Below, one piece after another: positions 5,173 through 5,602 of a stretch of DNA of 5,602 bases. The notes below the pieces were generated by a model. That model was not told where the DNA came from, ran no database searches, and worked only from the letters and a program-made list of their open reading frames with translations. The stretch is from Pseudomonadota bacterium. GTDB taxonomy: Bacteria; Pseudomonadota; Alphaproteobacteria; Rhizobiales; Beijerinckiaceae. The stretch covers positions 1 to 5,602 of the forward strand of contig JAEXUU010000855.1 in assembly GCA_023452965.1 (NCBI GenBank), given 5' to 3'. Position 1 is the stretch's first letter, and every line of letters starts with the position of its first letter. A program made the position numbers and the translations under genes.

Positions 5173-5602
5173 CGTCCAACTCCTTCCATCTCGCAATGAT
5201 GCCCGGCGAGGGCATCGGTATCGAAGTCATGGAGGCCGCAGGTGCCGTTCTCGGCGCGGTCGAGAAGCGCTTCGACCTGTCCTTTCGGCAGGAGCACATT
5301 CCGGGTGGCGCGCATCACTACAAGGAAACGGGTGCCATCCTGCCGAAGGACGGCATGGAGCGCGCCGGCAAGGCCGATGCCATCCTGTTCGGCGCCATGG
5401 GCTGGCCCGATATCCGCTTCGCCGACGGCACCGAGATCGCCCCGCAGCTCGATCTGCGCGTGGCCTTCGATCTCTATGCGGGGGTCCGGCCGATCCGCGC
5501 CATTCCCGGTACGCCTCCGGTCCTGTCCGATGCGCGCTGGAAGGATATCGATTTCGTCATCGTGCGCGAGTCGACCGAGGGCATGTTCGCCTCGCGCGGC
5601 AA
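5169..5602 (+). CDS. Isocitrate/isopropylmalate/tartrate dehydrogenase-family protein, N-terminal part (3' end outside the window)
   Basis: The first 144 codons of a metal-dependent, NAD(P)-linked hydroxyacid dehydrogenase of the Iso_dh superfamily; roughly 200 or more residues should lie beyond the right edge. Visible landmarks are PGEGIG at 12-17 (the family's GDGIG with Glu for Asp), GAMGWP at 75-80 (GAVGxP in relatives), LDLRVAFDLYAGVRPI at 94-109 carrying the two substrate-carboxylate arginines R97 and R107, and IVRESTEGMF at 131-140 with the third arginine R133. Isopropylmalate dehydrogenases usually have VRELTGG there, whereas isocitrate and tartrate/D-malate enzymes have VRExxEG, so LeuB is unlikely. 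The substrate is probably a 2-hydroxy di- or tricarboxylate, oxidised and often decarboxylated. Catalytic Lys/Tyr and metal Asp residues are not in view. The ATG overlaps the upstream regulator's stop; AAAGG lies only two bases before it, so coupling probably drives initiation. Confidence 0.9.
   Translation, partial: MTSNSFHLAMMPGEGIGIEVMEAAGAVLGAVEKRFDLSFRQEHIPGGAHHYKETGAILPKDGMERAGKADAILFGAMGWPDIRFADGTEIAPQLDLRVAFDLYAGVRPIRAIPGTPPVLSDARWKDIDFVIVRESTEGMFASRG

Overview
The window looks like a high-GC proteobacterial chromosome, most likely an alphaproteobacterium of the Hyphomicrobiales (Rhizobiales) type. That placement is inferred from base composition, codon use and the gene families present; no rRNA or other marker gene is in the window. 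Coding density is high, two of the three starts fully visible on the minus strand are GTG with good ribosome binding sites, and there are no tRNA, rRNA, CRISPR, IS or phage features.

Layout. The left 3.1 kb is one minus-strand unit, read right to left: an ABC ATPase (GTG start), a permease that overlaps it by ATGA, a secreted substrate-binding protein of the NitT/TauT (SsuA/NMT1-like) class, and the N-terminal part of a GntR regulator that runs off the left edge. A 153-bp divergent intergenic region follows. It holds a TTGACA-type promoter for the minus operon and a run of abutting GTM-KAC elements, the core associated with GntR/FadR-type regulators. To the right on the plus strand are a complete Ldh_2-family (malate/L-lactate/sulfolactate-type) NAD(P)-dependent 2-hydroxyacid dehydrogenase, then a 117-bp gap with a weak hairpin and two adjacent inverted repeats, then a complete FCD-domain GntR regulator. 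That regulator overlaps by ATGA the start of an isocitrate/isopropylmalate/tartrate dehydrogenase-family gene that leaves the window at the right edge.

How the parts fit. The simplest reading is a catabolic locus: an ABC importer brings in a small anionic compound (carboxylate or sulfonate), two dehydrogenases of 2-hydroxyacid-type families oxidise it or its breakdown products, and two GntR regulators, one tied to each arm, control expression through the two operator regions. The families are clear from motifs. The substrate is not determinable from this sequence, and the locus continues beyond both ends of the window.
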